Both the position numbers and the translations under genes were made by a program. The notes below the pieces were generated by a model. The model did not search any database and was not told where the DNA came from. It saw only the letters and a list, made by a program, of their open reading frames with translations. Shown one piece after another: positions 42,918 to 53,424 of a stretch of DNA of 64,000 nucleotides (position 1 is the first letter of the stretch; every line of letters begins with the position of its first letter). This DNA is from Sordariomycetes sp. S80-01Y (Eukaryota > Ascomycota > Sordariomycetes). The DNA lies in assembly GCA_037042185.1 (NCBI GenBank), contig JAXQJY010000027.1:2232001-2296000 (forward strand), written 5' to 3'.

Positions 42918-43962
42918 ATGTACAACCTCACGGCCGTCGAGGAGCACTTCTTCGGGAGGGACGTCTGGGTGCTCGACCTGGTGCGCACCTCTACCGGCGG
43001 TCTGGTGTCCATCTCGTCCGACCAGAAGCTCTGCCTCTTCGACCCTGCATCGCTCGCCGCGGGCCCCGTCGCCAGCTTCCAGACAGACCACGGCAACATC
43101 TCGACGCTGAAAGTATTTGGCGATAACGTGGTCTGCACGGCTGGCGAGAACGGTACGGTCGAAGTTTGGGATTTGAAGGCTGGGAAGAAGGTGACTCAAT
43201 TTCAGGGTGAGAGAGACTGCTTCTACGGAGTGAACTATGCGATACTAACGACTTGAAGCTAGCCAGGCGCCCATCATGTCAATGGCATGCAACGCCGAGT
43301 CAAAAACCATAGCTGTAGGCACGGAACTTCAAAATCATCAGGCCTCAATACATCTGTGGGACGTGCGCTCCGCACCAACCCCCAAGGGCAGCTTCCACGA
43401 TCTTCACAGCGACGACATCACGACCCTGAGCTACCATCCCACGAAACCGAACATATTATTATCCGGGTCGACAGATGGGCTCGTCAACGTTTACGACACG
43501 TCGATCACGGACGAGGACGAGATCACCATCCAAACGCTCAATCTAAACGCGTCGATACACAAAGCCGCCTTCCTCTCAGACACCCTAGTCTACGCCCTCA
43601 GCCACGACGAGAAGTTCGCCATCTACGACATCTCCGAGGCCCACGAGAACGAGGATGCTCTTGTCAACTTTGGAGACCTGCGCGAGGGGGTCGAGTGCCA
43701 GTACGTCGCCGACGTCATCCCCAAGGTCGACGGCAGCGGCGCCATCGTCGGGGCGGGTTCGCAGGACAGGAAGCACTTTGAGATGATTTTCCTGACCAGG
43801 GGCGGCGAGAAGGGGTGGATGCTCGACCGAAGCACAGGCGTCGGCCTGCCGGGCGGGCACGGGGATGAGATCGTCCGTGGCTTCTGCTTCTTCGACGAGG
43901 CGCACATGGTCTTCACCGCCGGGGAGGATGGCATGATCAAAGCCTGGAAGCCAGGGAATTAG
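42918..43962 (+). CDS. WD40-repeat protein (Wdr89-like)
   Basis: Exons 42918-43206 and 43259-43962 give 330 residues. The 52-nt intron joins KKVTQFQ to ASQAPIMSMACN. Five to seven WD-like blades can be traced, e.g. NGTVEVWDLKAGK, ASIHLWDVRSAPTPK, HSDDITTLSYHPTKPNILLSGSTDGLVNVYD, and the last AGEDGMIKAWKPGN. The proportion and spacing fit the Wdr89 group, a one-propeller protein with no catalytic domain; its partners are unknown. The stop lies 20 bp from the stop of the convergent FRG1 gene, so the two transcripts' 3' ends almost certainly overlap. Confidence 0.88.
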
Positions 43963-43982
43963 AAGTGTCACTAGCCGTTGGA

Positions 43983-44798
43983 TCAACCCCACTTGTCGTG
44001 CTTGCCCTTGACTTTGATATCCAGCAAAGTCTCGTGATATGTCCCGTTCTTGCGTGCCCGCTTCAGATTCTTAACCTCATCCTCGTCCAGCCTCCTGCCC
44101 GCCGCTTCCTCGAGCTCCTTGCGGCTGATTTTGGCGAGGGCCTTTTCCTCCTTGGTTGCCTTGATCCGCGGCTTGAAGCGTGCCTGCATCCGTATCCTCA
44201 GCGTGGTGTTGAAGGTGATGCTCTCCTCGTCGCCGCGTATCTCGGTCGTCTTCTTTGAAGAAGTGCCCGGCTTGATGGACAGGAACGTCTCCCGCTGAGT
44301 CTGGAGTTGAAACGTCCCCGGCGTGTCGGCCGTGGGGATCGCATTCCAGCACTCGAGCGGGCTGACGGCCTCGCTGTGCGCGCTCAGGGCTCCGATCTTG
44401 TCGCAGCTCAGATACCGTCCGTGGTGGCCCTTGAATCGGAACTGCTCCGTGCCAGATATCCGATTGGCGACCCAGACCATCCTTACGTCGTGCGGCTCTG
44501 CGGTTGCAGGGTTCGCGTCGACGATGTTCTCAATTGGTAGGGCAAACACGGCGCCATTCTGATCGCACGCCAGAGCTGAGGGTTCATCGGTGGGGAGTAC
44601 GATCATGATCGGCCCAACGACATCGTTGGCTGCTTCGGCGGACACCCAGCTGTCGTCGTTGGCGGTGGCTTCATCATTCTCGACCGATGCTTTGGCGACT
44701 TTTTGTCCTGAGATTTCGCCATCGTCGGCAGCATCGACGGCGGTGCGCTTCCGCTTCTTGGGTTTCTTGTCGCCTTTGAAGGACAGTGGCTTGACCAT
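43983..44798 (-). CDS. frg1: FRG1-family nuclear protein
   Basis: Single exon, 271 residues beginning MVKPLSFKGDKKPKKRKR, which has an evident basic nuclear-localisation stretch. The fascin-like beta-trefoil FRG1 domain covers about residues 75-230: FRFKGHHGRYLSCDKIGALSA, GTFQLQTQRETFLSI and FNTTLRIRMQARFK. The C-terminus ETLLDIKVKGKHDKWG is typical, with a basic KRARK before it. FRG1 proteins associate with nucleoli, pre-ribosomes and spliceosomes; no enzymatic activity is known. Length agrees with the family (about 260-280). It is divergent from the 2OG oxygenase gene, with 246 bp between their ATGs. Confidence 0.93.
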   Translation of the reverse strand: MVKPLSFKGDKKPKKRKRTAVDAADDGEISGQKVAKASVENDEATANDDSWVSAEAANDVVGPIMIVLPTDEPSALACDQNGAVFALPIENIVDANPATAEPHDVRMVWVANRISGTEQFRFKGHHGRYLSCDKIGALSAHSEAVSPLECWNAIPTADTPGTFQLQTQRETFLSIKPGTSSKKTTEIRGDEESITFNTTLRIRMQARFKPRIKATKEEKALAKISRKELEEAAGRRLDEDEVKNLKRARKNGTYHETLLDIKVKGKHDKWG

Positions 44799-45044
44799 CG
44801 TGCGGGTTTGGTTTGGCTTCGGAGTTTGCGTTTCGCTGTTGTAACGGGAACGGTTTGCGTCGGTCGGGATGCGCCGACTTCCATTGACGTGTGCAGGGGG
44901 GCGTTATGTAAGCGCAAAGGGTCTCCAGACCCCTCCCCCGCATAGTTTGTTGAAGATATTCCAGAACTCGGACTTGTCCATGTCTATCTTTAATTCTGAG
45001 GTCTGATTCGCACACGCCTACTTTGTGATAGTTCTGTCGATACA

Positions 45045-46241
45045 ATGGTGGCGCAAGCTCAGGCTGTAACGGTCTCGCTCCAGGACCTGAAGACCAGTAC
45101 GTGCACCCCTTTACCCCTTTTGCAAACAACAGTGACTGACTTACATGCAGGCAGCGTCTCATTTGAGACTCTCCAGGCGGCCTTCGGTCCGGACTCTTTG
45201 GGTATTCTAGTGGTGAAGGACGTGCCGCAGGAGTTCCCTCAACTGCGTCATCTTGCCCTCTCGTACGCATCCTACCTTGGCAACCTCCCCAAAGAGGAGC
45301 TCGGTACGTTTCGATATTCTCAGTGGCGATGGACCAGCTAACCATGACGAGAGCGTCTCGAGAACGCCAAGGCAAAGTATCTCACAGGATGGTCTCTCGG
45401 TAAGGAAACCCTGAAGAACGGCCAGGTGGACACTTTCAAGGGGTCGTACTACGCCAACTGCGCTTTCTACCTCGACCCGAACCTGGAGTGCGCAAAGCCC
45501 ACACCCGAGTTCAACGAGGAGAACTTCCCAGAGTATCTGTCACCAAACATCTGGCCCAAGGACGAAGCTCTGCCCGGATTCAAGCCTGCTGTCACGTCGC
45601 TGTGCAGCCTCATCATCGATGTCGCCGTGCTCGTAGCCAAGGCTTGTGATCAGTTCGCCGAGAAGGAGATCGACGGCTACCCCAAGGGCTACCTGCAGCA
45701 CGTGGTCAGCACGAGCAGCACCACCAAGGCCCGGCTGCTGCACTACTACCCCCAGAAGGAGGACCCGAACAACGGCGACGAGGACGACTGGTGCGCCACG
45801 CACCTCGACCACGGCTGTCTCACGGGCCTGACCTCGGCCATGTTCATCAACGAGTCCACGACACCACCCACCATCCCACCGACGCCGTCGGACCACACCG
45901 GCGCCAGCCTCCCTCCTCTGGACGAGCTGCAGACGTCACCGGACCCCTCCGCGGGGCTGTACATCAAGTCGCGCTCGGGCGAGACGTACCAGGTCAAGAT
46001 ACCGCGCGACTGCATCGCCTTCCAGACGGGCGAGGCGCTTGAGAGGATCACGGCGGGGCGGTTCAAGGCCGTGCCGCACTTTGTCAGGGGCGTCAGGCCG
46101 GGGACGGGCGATGGGAACATTGCCAGGAACACCCTTGCGGTGTTCACGCAGCCCAACCTCGGGGAGGCGGTTGACGTGAAGGACGGCTTGACGTTTGGAG
46201 AGTTTGCGAGGGGTGTCGTTGCTAAGAATACTGTATCGTAG
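45045..46241 (+). CDS. 2-Oxoglutarate/Fe(II) oxygenase, isopenicillin-N-synthase-like
   Basis: Three exons (45045-45096, 45151-45303, 45352-46241) give 364 residues; introns are 54 and 48 nt. The second intron's acceptor is an unusual GACGAG, chosen because it restores LPKEEL/ERLENAKAKY and is preceded by a good CTAAC branch site. The N-terminal DIOX_N-like part (LGILVVKDVPQEFPQLR) is followed by the jelly roll. Metal ligands are the HxD pair in THLDHGCLTG and the distal histidine in VPHFVRG; the RNTLAVF arginine binds 2-oxoglutarate. A long loop (TTPPTIPPTPSDHTGA, ASLPPLDELQTSPD) interrupts the core, as in uncharacterised fungal clan members. The substrate is unknown. No secondary-metabolite cluster surrounds it. 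Confidence 0.88.
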
Positions 46242-47087
46242 ACAGCATAAAGAAGAATTGACTTCATTGCTTCAGGTAGAGAGGTCTGTCGCTGCGCTGC
46301 GGTCATTGCCCGATTCAGCGTGTCCTGTACCGTTGTCTGACTTCGCATCTAGGTGACAAAAGCTCAAAAGGGGCTAGTAGGCATCGTCGACTGAAGAGCT
46401 ATGGATCTCCTTGCGGGAGTAACCTACCACTCACTCATCGTTCGCGTCCATCCACCTCTACCTTTCCGGACTATCACTCGCCGAGGGTCTTAAACCACGA
46501 CCATTGGCTGCTCGATCTTTCTCACTTGCCTTAACCTGTGAGCATCTCGAGTCGGTATTGACCGTTTCATCTATATCTCAAAGATGCTCACGCATATAAG
46601 GCCGTGGTCTTCTATGCTCTTGAGCTCAATTGCGTTAAGATGACAAGTGAGGCTCTTGTCTCGGGTGGATCGGACTTGGCTAGGAGACCAGCCAATCTTG
46701 ATTACTCGCAATAATTCGTGCAACATCTCCATTTAGGTCAAGTAACCAGCCAGATCAGCATTAAGCAATCGCCACTGAAGTCATCAGATAGGTTGTGAAC
46801 AAATTGATTCACCTAAACTATCGACGTAACAACTTGGTATATCCAGAAGAGTTTTGAGCTCATCCAGCGTTGAGAAGCGAAAGTGATACACTGCATGTGT
46901 ACCATGGCTCCCTACCAATCCTCACAAGTAACCCCTGATTCTAAAAAAGAGACACCGCTATTCCCTACACGATAGATGAACCACGGTGCTGAAGAAAGTA
47001 ATTCAGTTGAGAAGCCGACCCTCACCGGTGTGCCTTTCCTCGATTCGGCGGCATGCAATGCTTTTGCAGCCTGCCAAGTGTGGACTA
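46242..47087. other. Convergent intergenic region, AT-richer
   Basis: 846 bp between the oxygenase and the ZIP transporter 3' ends. It is visibly more AT-rich than its surroundings. I see no gene, RNA or repeat. Confidence 0.45.
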
Positions 47088-48770
47088 TTACGCCCAGGCA
47101 CCAACAAGACTCATGGCAAAAGCACCCATGAAGACGAAGACGCAAGCGATGACGCGTCGCCTGCCCCTGAGGTACTGCCAACTTTCGTCGCTCAGGAAAT
47201 CCTCAGACATGAGCTCCACTAGGGACGCAAAGGTCAGGAGCCCAGCGGAGATCGAGTTCATCACACCAACGACGATGAGACCAACCTGGGAGTTGGGGCT
47301 GTAGAGAGTATGGGTCGCTATTCCAATAGCCTGGCCAAGAGGCGTTGTCATGCCGTACGCCATAGCCATGAGCCACGGCTGGTGCTTGTTCTTCTCAGGC
47401 CATCTGACCATGGAGATGCGGGAGCCGAGCGCGAGACCTTCGAAAGTCTGGTGGAAGACAATGGCGATGAGTAGGATTATGAACTCATTGCCTACGGACA
47501 CGCTAAGTGCCATGCCAATGAAGATGCTGTGGAACAGGATGCCGAGCTCGAGGAGAACACACTGCAGACGCTCCTTTCGGAGTTTCTGTTCGGGTGAGAG
47601 AATGGCGGGGTGTCTCAAGCTGTCTCGGTTGGGATCGCCCTTAGTCTGGACTCTAATGCGCTCGGCTTCCTCATCGACGGTAGGGAGGCTATTCAGGCCG
47701 TGCCCAACGCTAGAGCTGCGAGCGCGAGGAGGCTGCATGCCCCGCATCGGCATGGCAGGGCGGTCATCGTCGACAGCTGTCTCGTCCGTGTCTTCAGTGG
47801 TTCGCTGATCCGGTTGGTCAGACGACACCTGAATAGAGGTGCACTTCCGAGACGGATGGAACACCATTTCCAGAATCGTGACGAAGAAGATGGAAGCCAA
47901 GGCAATGGCGCCGGGCATGGCAGGGTAGTCATTAATCCAGAATCCCCCCAAGCAAGGGTCTCCGAGAGAGATGAAGGCGGTGGGCAGAAGATGGACGAAG
48001 GCGGTTGCGATGAGGACGCCGGTACCGAAGTGGCGCACAAAGAAGAAGAAACGCTTGGGAATGTGCAGCCCAGGGAATTTCTTTGCCAGCAGGGGAAAAG
48101 AGGCAGCCAAGGCCGAAGTGAACCAGATGATGAGAAGGGCACCGACGTGAAGAGGAGTGTTGTACTCGTCGCTGGAGACGCCGCCAGACGCGCAGCTGTC
48201 ACGCTTGCGCAGGTCCTGGACGGGCGAGTCCTGGGCTTTGGCCGAGGTGGAGGGTTGAGTGGCTTCAGGGGCTTCTTCAGACTGAGGGATGCTAGATTGC
48301 TGCCCACTCCAGGAGGAGTAGGACGTGAGGAGGTAGGAAACTAGGAGAACAGATGCAGTCCAGGTAATCCAACCCCAGAGGCGTGAGAGCCACGCCTGGG
48401 AGATCACCGAGAGGCAGGGCTGGTCATCACCACCAGCTGCCTGATGGCGCGAGGACGGTCCTGTCGTCGTCAGTACAGATTAGTTAAAAGGTCCAGGGAG
48501 AAACATACCGCAGAACCATCGTCCCGCGCCGCCAACCGAGAGGCCAGGTCCCGGCGACAGGCCCTGGTGATGCCACTTTTCATCAGCATCAGCTGAGTCC
48601 AACAGTCCCCCGCCCGAGTCGTCGTCCTGGTCGGCAGCGACGTGCTCGCGCAGATTGGAAATGCCATTCATATCTTGGCGAGTGGTGTGTTCTGCGGCGA
48701 GAGGGCCAGGGCTCTGGTTGAAGGTGAGGTGCCTGAAGGTGCCCTCGTCGGCCTTGGAGAGACAGATCAT
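47088..48770 (-). CDS. ZIP-family metal transporter with extended N-terminus
   Basis: Exons 48770-48509 and 48460-47088 give 544 residues. The 48-nt intron (GTATGT...GACAG) joins GRWFC to GPSSRHQAAGGDD. The N-terminal about 175 residues precede the usual ZIP core and include one hydrophobic helix, WITWTASVLLVSYLLTSY (about 123-140), a possible extra membrane segment, then a cysteine-containing loop (KRDSCASGG). The ZIP core follows: FVHLLPTAF, a His-poor variable loop, ELGILFHSIFIGMALSVS (TM4, metal-binding His) and IVFHQTFEGLALGSRI (TM5, HxxxE). Zrt-type fungal transporters move Zn2+ or Fe2+ into the cytosol. The absence of a His-rich loop and the long N-terminus suggest a distinct subgroup (compare Zrt3/Atx2-like). 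The specific metal cannot be inferred. Confidence 0.9.
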
Positions 48771-49973
48771 GGCGTGCGAGGTGGTCTGTCAATCGCCGAT
48801 TCAAGGTTCATTCGGGTGCGTGAAGTAAATGCGGCGCGGCTGCTCTAGGATAAGAGAAAGGAAGGGTAGGTTTGGGGCCGCCTGATTGAGGTGAAGCGTA
48901 GAGATCAAGGCGATGTTGACAGTAGAGAAGGTCGGATTAGAGTAAGACAGACCCAAGTTAAAGGACTGAAGCAGTTGAAGCGAATTGGGTAAGAGACCCG
49001 CTTTTGACCATATGCAGCCCCGTGAGTGGCTGAGCTTGTTCCTGAACACGATCGCCAAGCCAGCCGCCCGGATATCTCCCCTTCCGGCCTCTGGGGGTGG
49101 TTTTTGTCTCGTTGTGAGCGGTCTGCACTCCCGGACTATTAATTACTTACCCCGTCCTATCTGTCCTGACCGACTGTCCCCTTGTGTGCCGACCGGCAGC
49201 TTGAATTGTCTGGCCATGCCTCAGTTTTTCTTGCCCAGTCACGCCGTAGCCGTGTCGCTGCTCACTGAAAAATACAGCTCGGATTGAGGTCCAGAGGCCA
49301 CCGTCCACGGAAAGCGGCCGGTGGTCGGGTCCTTTCGGAGGCTTCCAGGGCATCACGACCAGTACCGAGGAAACGCGTCACGGACTCCCCAATCACGATG
49401 CCGCCCAGGCCCGATGTATGCGGAGAAGCAGGCCAGGAAAGCTTGCATCATTGATCTCATGGCCTTGTCCCCGATAAGTGATCAGCTACTGAAAGGGGAC
49501 TGCCATGTGCATCGTCTACTGCAAGGCGTCACATCAGCCTGGTGATAAACTGCCATAGTCATGCTTGATGTAGTGGCAGTGCAGTGCACCTCAGGTCAGG
49601 TTGGACTGGGTCTAGTAATGATGCTGGGCCAGTCATGATGCGACCGGGAGACTGGTAACCGGCGCCAGACCTTTCTGACCTGCTGCTCACCGTGGGGTCA
49701 ACCCTGATGATTCTGAATTGAATGTCGAGATCGCCTGGGTAGGTCAGCAAGCAGCAGCAAGCCGTAGCAAGCCAGCTAATTAATGCCATACAGACCGTCA
49801 GGTAAGGTAGGATGGAAGCCGGGCTGCGGCCGGGCCTCCGAGCTACCACCTACCTTACAGCACCCCAGCGATCCAGCCCCGCCTCTCCGGGACGCCGCCG
49901 GGTACGTACCTCTTACAGCAGCATCTCAGATGAGTGCGTGCTCCCGTCTCACCTTGACATCATCGACAACGAC
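48771..49973. promoter_or_regulatory. Divergent promoter of ZIP and DsbA-like genes
   Basis: 1.2 kb with no supportable gene; contains a 10-bp-phased AGCAAGC array. An in-frame open stretch from 49812 could be a longer start for the DsbA-like gene. Confidence 0.45.
49746..49775 (+). repeat. Three AGCAAGC motifs at exact 10-bp spacing
   Basis: AGCAAGC begins at 49746, 49756 and 49766 with varying bases between the copies. The 10-bp period is about one helical turn. Confidence 0.7.
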
Positions 49974-50741
49974 ATGCGGCTCCGCGCTCCTCTCACTCAC
50001 CTCAAGCACCTGCCTCGATCCATCACCGCAGCTACAGCCTCTCCAACCTCGTTCAGACACCCCCGAGCCTTCCACAGCAGCGCCCCCAAGATGGCTCTCC
50101 CTCCCAAGTTCGCCGGCCTCGCCCTCCGCGTCGCCGAGCCCAAAGCAACCGGCACCTCCGTGCCAACCACCACCCACACCCTCGAGGTCTACCTCGACTA
50201 CGTTTGTCCCTTCAGCGCAAAACTATTCTTCAGGCTAGTCAACGACGTCGTGCCGCTGCTCAAGAAGAACCCCGCCTGGGCCGACAGCCTGACCATCATC
50301 TTCCGTCCGCAGGTCCAGCCGTGGCACCCGTCCAGCACGCTCGTCCACGAGGCTGCCCTGGCTGTGCTGCAGGTCCAGCCGGACAAGTTCTGGGACTTTA
50401 GCGCCAGGCTGTTTGAAGAGCAGAAGGAGTACTTTGATGTGAATGTCGTCAATGAGACGAGGAACAACACCTACAAGCGCTTGGCCAAGGTCGCGGCCAA
50501 AGCTGGCGTCGACGCCGACAGGATTTACAAGATGCTCGCCATCCCCGATAAGCCGGGCGAGGATGGTTCGCTGAACTCTGGAAATGCTGTCACGGCCGAC
50601 TTGAAGGTCGTTACAAAGATGAACCGTCTCATTGGCGTCCATGTCACCCCTACCGGTGTCTTTGATGGCGTTGTCCAGGACATTGGTTCTTCATGGGATG
50701 CTAACCAGTGGAAGGAGTGGCTGGAGAAAAACGTAGTTTAA
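49974..50741 (+). CDS. Thioredoxin-fold (DsbA-like) protein, probably mitochondrial
   Basis: Single exon, 255 residues from the ATG giving MRLRAPLTHLKHLPRS, a basic Ser-rich mitochondrial presequence ending in RAFHSSAPKM. An ATG 54 codons upstream is in frame, but the extra sequence looks non-coding; a later ATG (MALPPKF, 50091) would make a cytosolic form. The fold starts at LEVYLDYVCPFSAKLFF, the first strand and active-site helix of the DsbA/HCCA-type thioredoxin fold, but the motif is CPFS: only one cysteine of CxxC. Further features are FRPQVQPWHPSSTLVHEAAL and the cis-proline region VTPTGVFDG. A single cysteine suits glutathione-linked or non-redox roles rather than disulfide formation. 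It is a fungal family I cannot name. Confidence 0.85.
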   Translation: MRLRAPLTHLKHLPRSITAATASPTSFRHPRAFHSSAPKMALPPKFAGLALRVAEPKATGTSVPTTTHTLEVYLDYVCPFSAKLFFRLVNDVVPLLKKNPAWADSLTIIFRPQVQPWHPSSTLVHEAALAVLQVQPDKFWDFSARLFEEQKEYFDVNVVNETRNNTYKRLAKVAAKAGVDADRIYKMLAIPDKPGEDGSLNSGNAVTADLKVVTKMNRLIGVHVTPTGVFDGVVQDIGSSWDANQWKEWLEKNVV

Positions 50742-50960
50742 GGATTTTCTGATTAATTCAAAAGCCAGATAGTCGCGCCCAACTAAATACAATGTCATTC
50801 GAACGCCGCAGGTCACAACTTTAGGCATCTGATGAGGTGACTGCACTGCCAGTTGACTGATATGAGGTGGACTCATCACGTGCACACGCGTGAGGCCGGT
50901 ACCTCATCCTGAAATTTGAGCTCGACCTCATCACAACCTCGACGCCCAAAACCGCGTACA

Positions 50961-51824
50961 ATGTTCTCAGCAAGACTCTCGACCTCGAGAGCTCATCTCT
51001 CCAGATGCTCATATCGTCAATTGACATCTCAAATCCTCTCCAACAGCCGTCCCGTCACCCGGAACCCTCTTTATCAAGGATGCCGGCGCTTCTACGCGAA
51101 CCCGCCATCACCTCAATCTGAAGCCCTCGCAGCCCGTCAAGCTGCACGCCTCGCCTCCCAAAAGTCCGCTGAGGCCAACGAGAAGAAGAAGGCTCTGACT
51201 CCTCCCAAGCCGCTCCTCATCTTCCACGCCGGCACAACCCGCACGACCTTCCTCGCCCTCCTCAAGCTCACGTCGCTCCTCATCGGCGCCTTCTTCGTGG
51301 GCATCATCACGCCCACGTATGTGCGGTCCGACAAGTCGTACAAGGAGACCGCAAAGGTCGCCTTCTGTGGGCTTGTGCCGCCGTTGCTCATAGCGTATCT
51401 CACGGCGCCGTTTGTGACGCATATGCGGGTTAGGCTGCCGCACACGGCGTTAGGGAGCAAGGCAAGCCTGGAGAAGTTCATTCATGGTGGGGGGATCGCC
51501 CAAGGGACTGAGTTGGAGATCACGACTATGAGTTTTATTGCGAAGCCACGCACGTCGACTGTCCACGTGGGCGAGCTTCTGCCGACCAAGCGACGCTTCG
51601 GAATCGTCAACTACATGCGTCAGGACAGTCCGCGGTTGGAGGAGCAGAGGAAGGCACGAAAGTGGTATCAATTCCGTCCCGTCACCAACTTCTACGTACA
51701 GCAAGGGCGGCCCGGCCAGGGTCGCAAAGTGAGGTACGCCCAGACGACCGTCCGCAAAGACCCGGTGGAGTGGTGGGTTTGGGAAAGCATTCAACAGCGC
51801 ATCGCCTCGTCGGCGTCTTCGTAA
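50961..51824 (+). CDS. Two-pass mitochondrial membrane protein of unknown function
   Basis: Single exon, 287 residues. The ATG giving MFSARLSTSRAHLSRCSYRQ starts a long Arg/Ser-rich presequence, ending near RRFYANPPSP. Two hydrophobic segments, LALLKLTSLLIGAFFVGIIT (about 110-130) and AFCGLVPPLLIAYLTAPFV (about 147-166), are followed by a soluble basic C-terminal domain (FIAKPRTSTVHVGELLPTKRRFG, WYQFRPVTNFYVQQGRPGQG). The layout resembles the TMEM70/TMEM186/TMEM223-type inner-membrane assembly factors (two helices, then a soluble domain), but I cannot confirm membership. The gene follows the DsbA-like mitochondrial gene on the same strand after 219 bp. Its TAA stop directly abuts the stop codon of the convergent chromate transporter. 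Confidence 0.82.
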   Translation: MFSARLSTSRAHLSRCSYRQLTSQILSNSRPVTRNPLYQGCRRFYANPPSPQSEALAARQAARLASQKSAEANEKKKALTPPKPLLIFHAGTTRTTFLALLKLTSLLIGAFFVGIITPTYVRSDKSYKETAKVAFCGLVPPLLIAYLTAPFVTHMRVRLPHTALGSKASLEKFIHGGGIAQGTELEITTMSFIAKPRTSTVHVGELLPTKRRFGIVNYMRQDSPRLEEQRKARKWYQFRPVTNFYVQQGRPGQGRKVRYAQTTVRKDPVEWWVWESIQQRIASSASS

Positions 51825-53424
51825 TTACGTCGTCACAACACCATACCAAATAAGCCCCATGACTGCGCCCATGATTATCGCCACCGGCGGCTTGACGCCA
51901 AACCACATCCCACCGACGTAGCTCGTCGCCGTAACGACAACCCACCACGGCTCAACCGCCAAACTCGTACCGTCGCGGTATCCCTCGTCAATGTACCCGA
52001 TCTGCCAGAGACGGTAAACGGCGGTATAGATCAAACCCACAGCTCCTGCGTTGACGCCCCTGACAACAGACTTCACCCACCTCCACTGTCTGATCGAAGC
52101 CCACAACCCCATCGTCCCGTGCACTAGCCACATTCCGGGCAGGAATATTCCAATATACCCAATAATTGCGCCAGCAGCACTGCTCAAGCCTGCATTCGAA
52201 GCCGTCAACGCACCGAGGTAAACGGCGAAGTTAAAGTTTGGGCCCGGCCACGCTTGTATCAAGGCCAGTCCGATGAGGAAATCCCGAGGACTGACCCATC
52301 CCTCCGCCACGACGTACTCCCTCAGCAAAGGTATAACGACGGGTCCGCCGCCGAAGATGATGGTGCCAGCGAGGTACATGTTGGCAAAGAGACGGTACAG
52401 CAGGGGCTTTGAGGGCAGCACGCCGCGGAGGACCATGACGACGGTGAAGGACAGGAGGAAGAGGGCGATGAGTAAGATACCAACTTTCCAGGACATGTTG
52501 AGGCGACGCTCGGATGGGACGACGCGAGGTTCGTCGGCGGCCGATGTATGTGTATTTTGCTCGTTTCGCTCAGGAGGCGGCGTCGGTGGCCCTTGTTCGT
52601 TGGATGGCCGCTCAAGCTGGCGGCTCTCTCTCCTCTCCATCTCGATGCCCTCCTCCACCGGCTGCTCCCTCTTCTTCGTGAACAGCCCAGCAACCTTCTT
52701 CACCGGCCTGTGCAGCCACCTAAAGTCATGGACCACGGTCACCAAACCCGTCACCACCATCAAAACAGGGAAATACCACAGCGCATTGTACATCATACCC
52801 GCCGCGCCGGCAAAGAATACGAGGCACCTCGTCACCTCGTCCGTGATTGCCTTCTGGCTTAGCTCCACGGCCGCGAGCACAATGATACCCACCGTCGCGG
52901 CGTTCAGGCCGCTCAGCAGGGCGTACACGGCCCGAGGCAGGTTCTCGGAGACGTTGGACACGCCGATGGATAGGGCGTACATGCCCAGGGCGCCGGGCAG
53001 CGACCAGATTAGGAAGCCGAGCAGGGCGGAGGGGAAGCCGTCGTGGATGAGGTTGATACAGTACTGCATCTTGGTGGATGCCGGGCCGGAGAGGGCCTGA
53101 CAGACGCTGAAGATCTCTTGATACTATCGCGCGTGTGTATTCTTAGTCCATGTGCAGCTTTCCTTAAAGTTGGCGTACATGGTGGGCAACTTACCACCTG
53201 CTCGTCAATCCACTTCAGTCTTACCACGAACTTGTCATGGAACTGCACAGTCGCCTGTCAGATGCATCCTCTAGTCTCCCCGTATGTTTCCGACTCACGA
53301 TCTTGAAGTGAACCGGCGGCCCCCCAAAGGCCGTCACGCCCAGGTGCCAATTGTACTTGACCGTATTCCACGCGCCGTCCTTCGCCTTCTGGAGGCGATG
53401 CTGCCATGTTGCTCGAACTGCCAT
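51825..53424 (-). CDS. CHR (chromate-ion transporter) family membrane protein
   Basis: Three exons (53424-53299, 53242-53195, 53123-51825) give 490 residues; the middle exon is 48 nt. It is a two-domain (LCHR) CHR protein: the N-terminal half has HLGVTAFGGPPVHFKI, QALSGPASTKMQY and HDGFPSALLGFLIW; the C-terminal half repeats the signature as GTIIFGGGPVVIPLL and ALIQAWPGPNFNFAVYLG. These FGGP/GP and Q-x-x-PGP motifs are family hallmarks. A hydrophilic loop rich in Glu, Arg and Pro separates the halves. Bacterial ChrA exports chromate; fungal members (N. crassa chr-1 is known) have been linked to chromate sensitivity and sulfate-like transport. CHR genes are mostly prokaryotic, so ancient transfer into fungi is possible. 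A GA-rich tract (53494-53526) lies in its promoter or leader. Confidence 0.92.

Noticed and set aside
49812-49973. 54-codon in-frame extension of the DsbA-like protein from an upstream ATG
   Set aside because: The extension would hide a clear mitochondrial presequence and has no recognisable feature; kept only as an alternative start.
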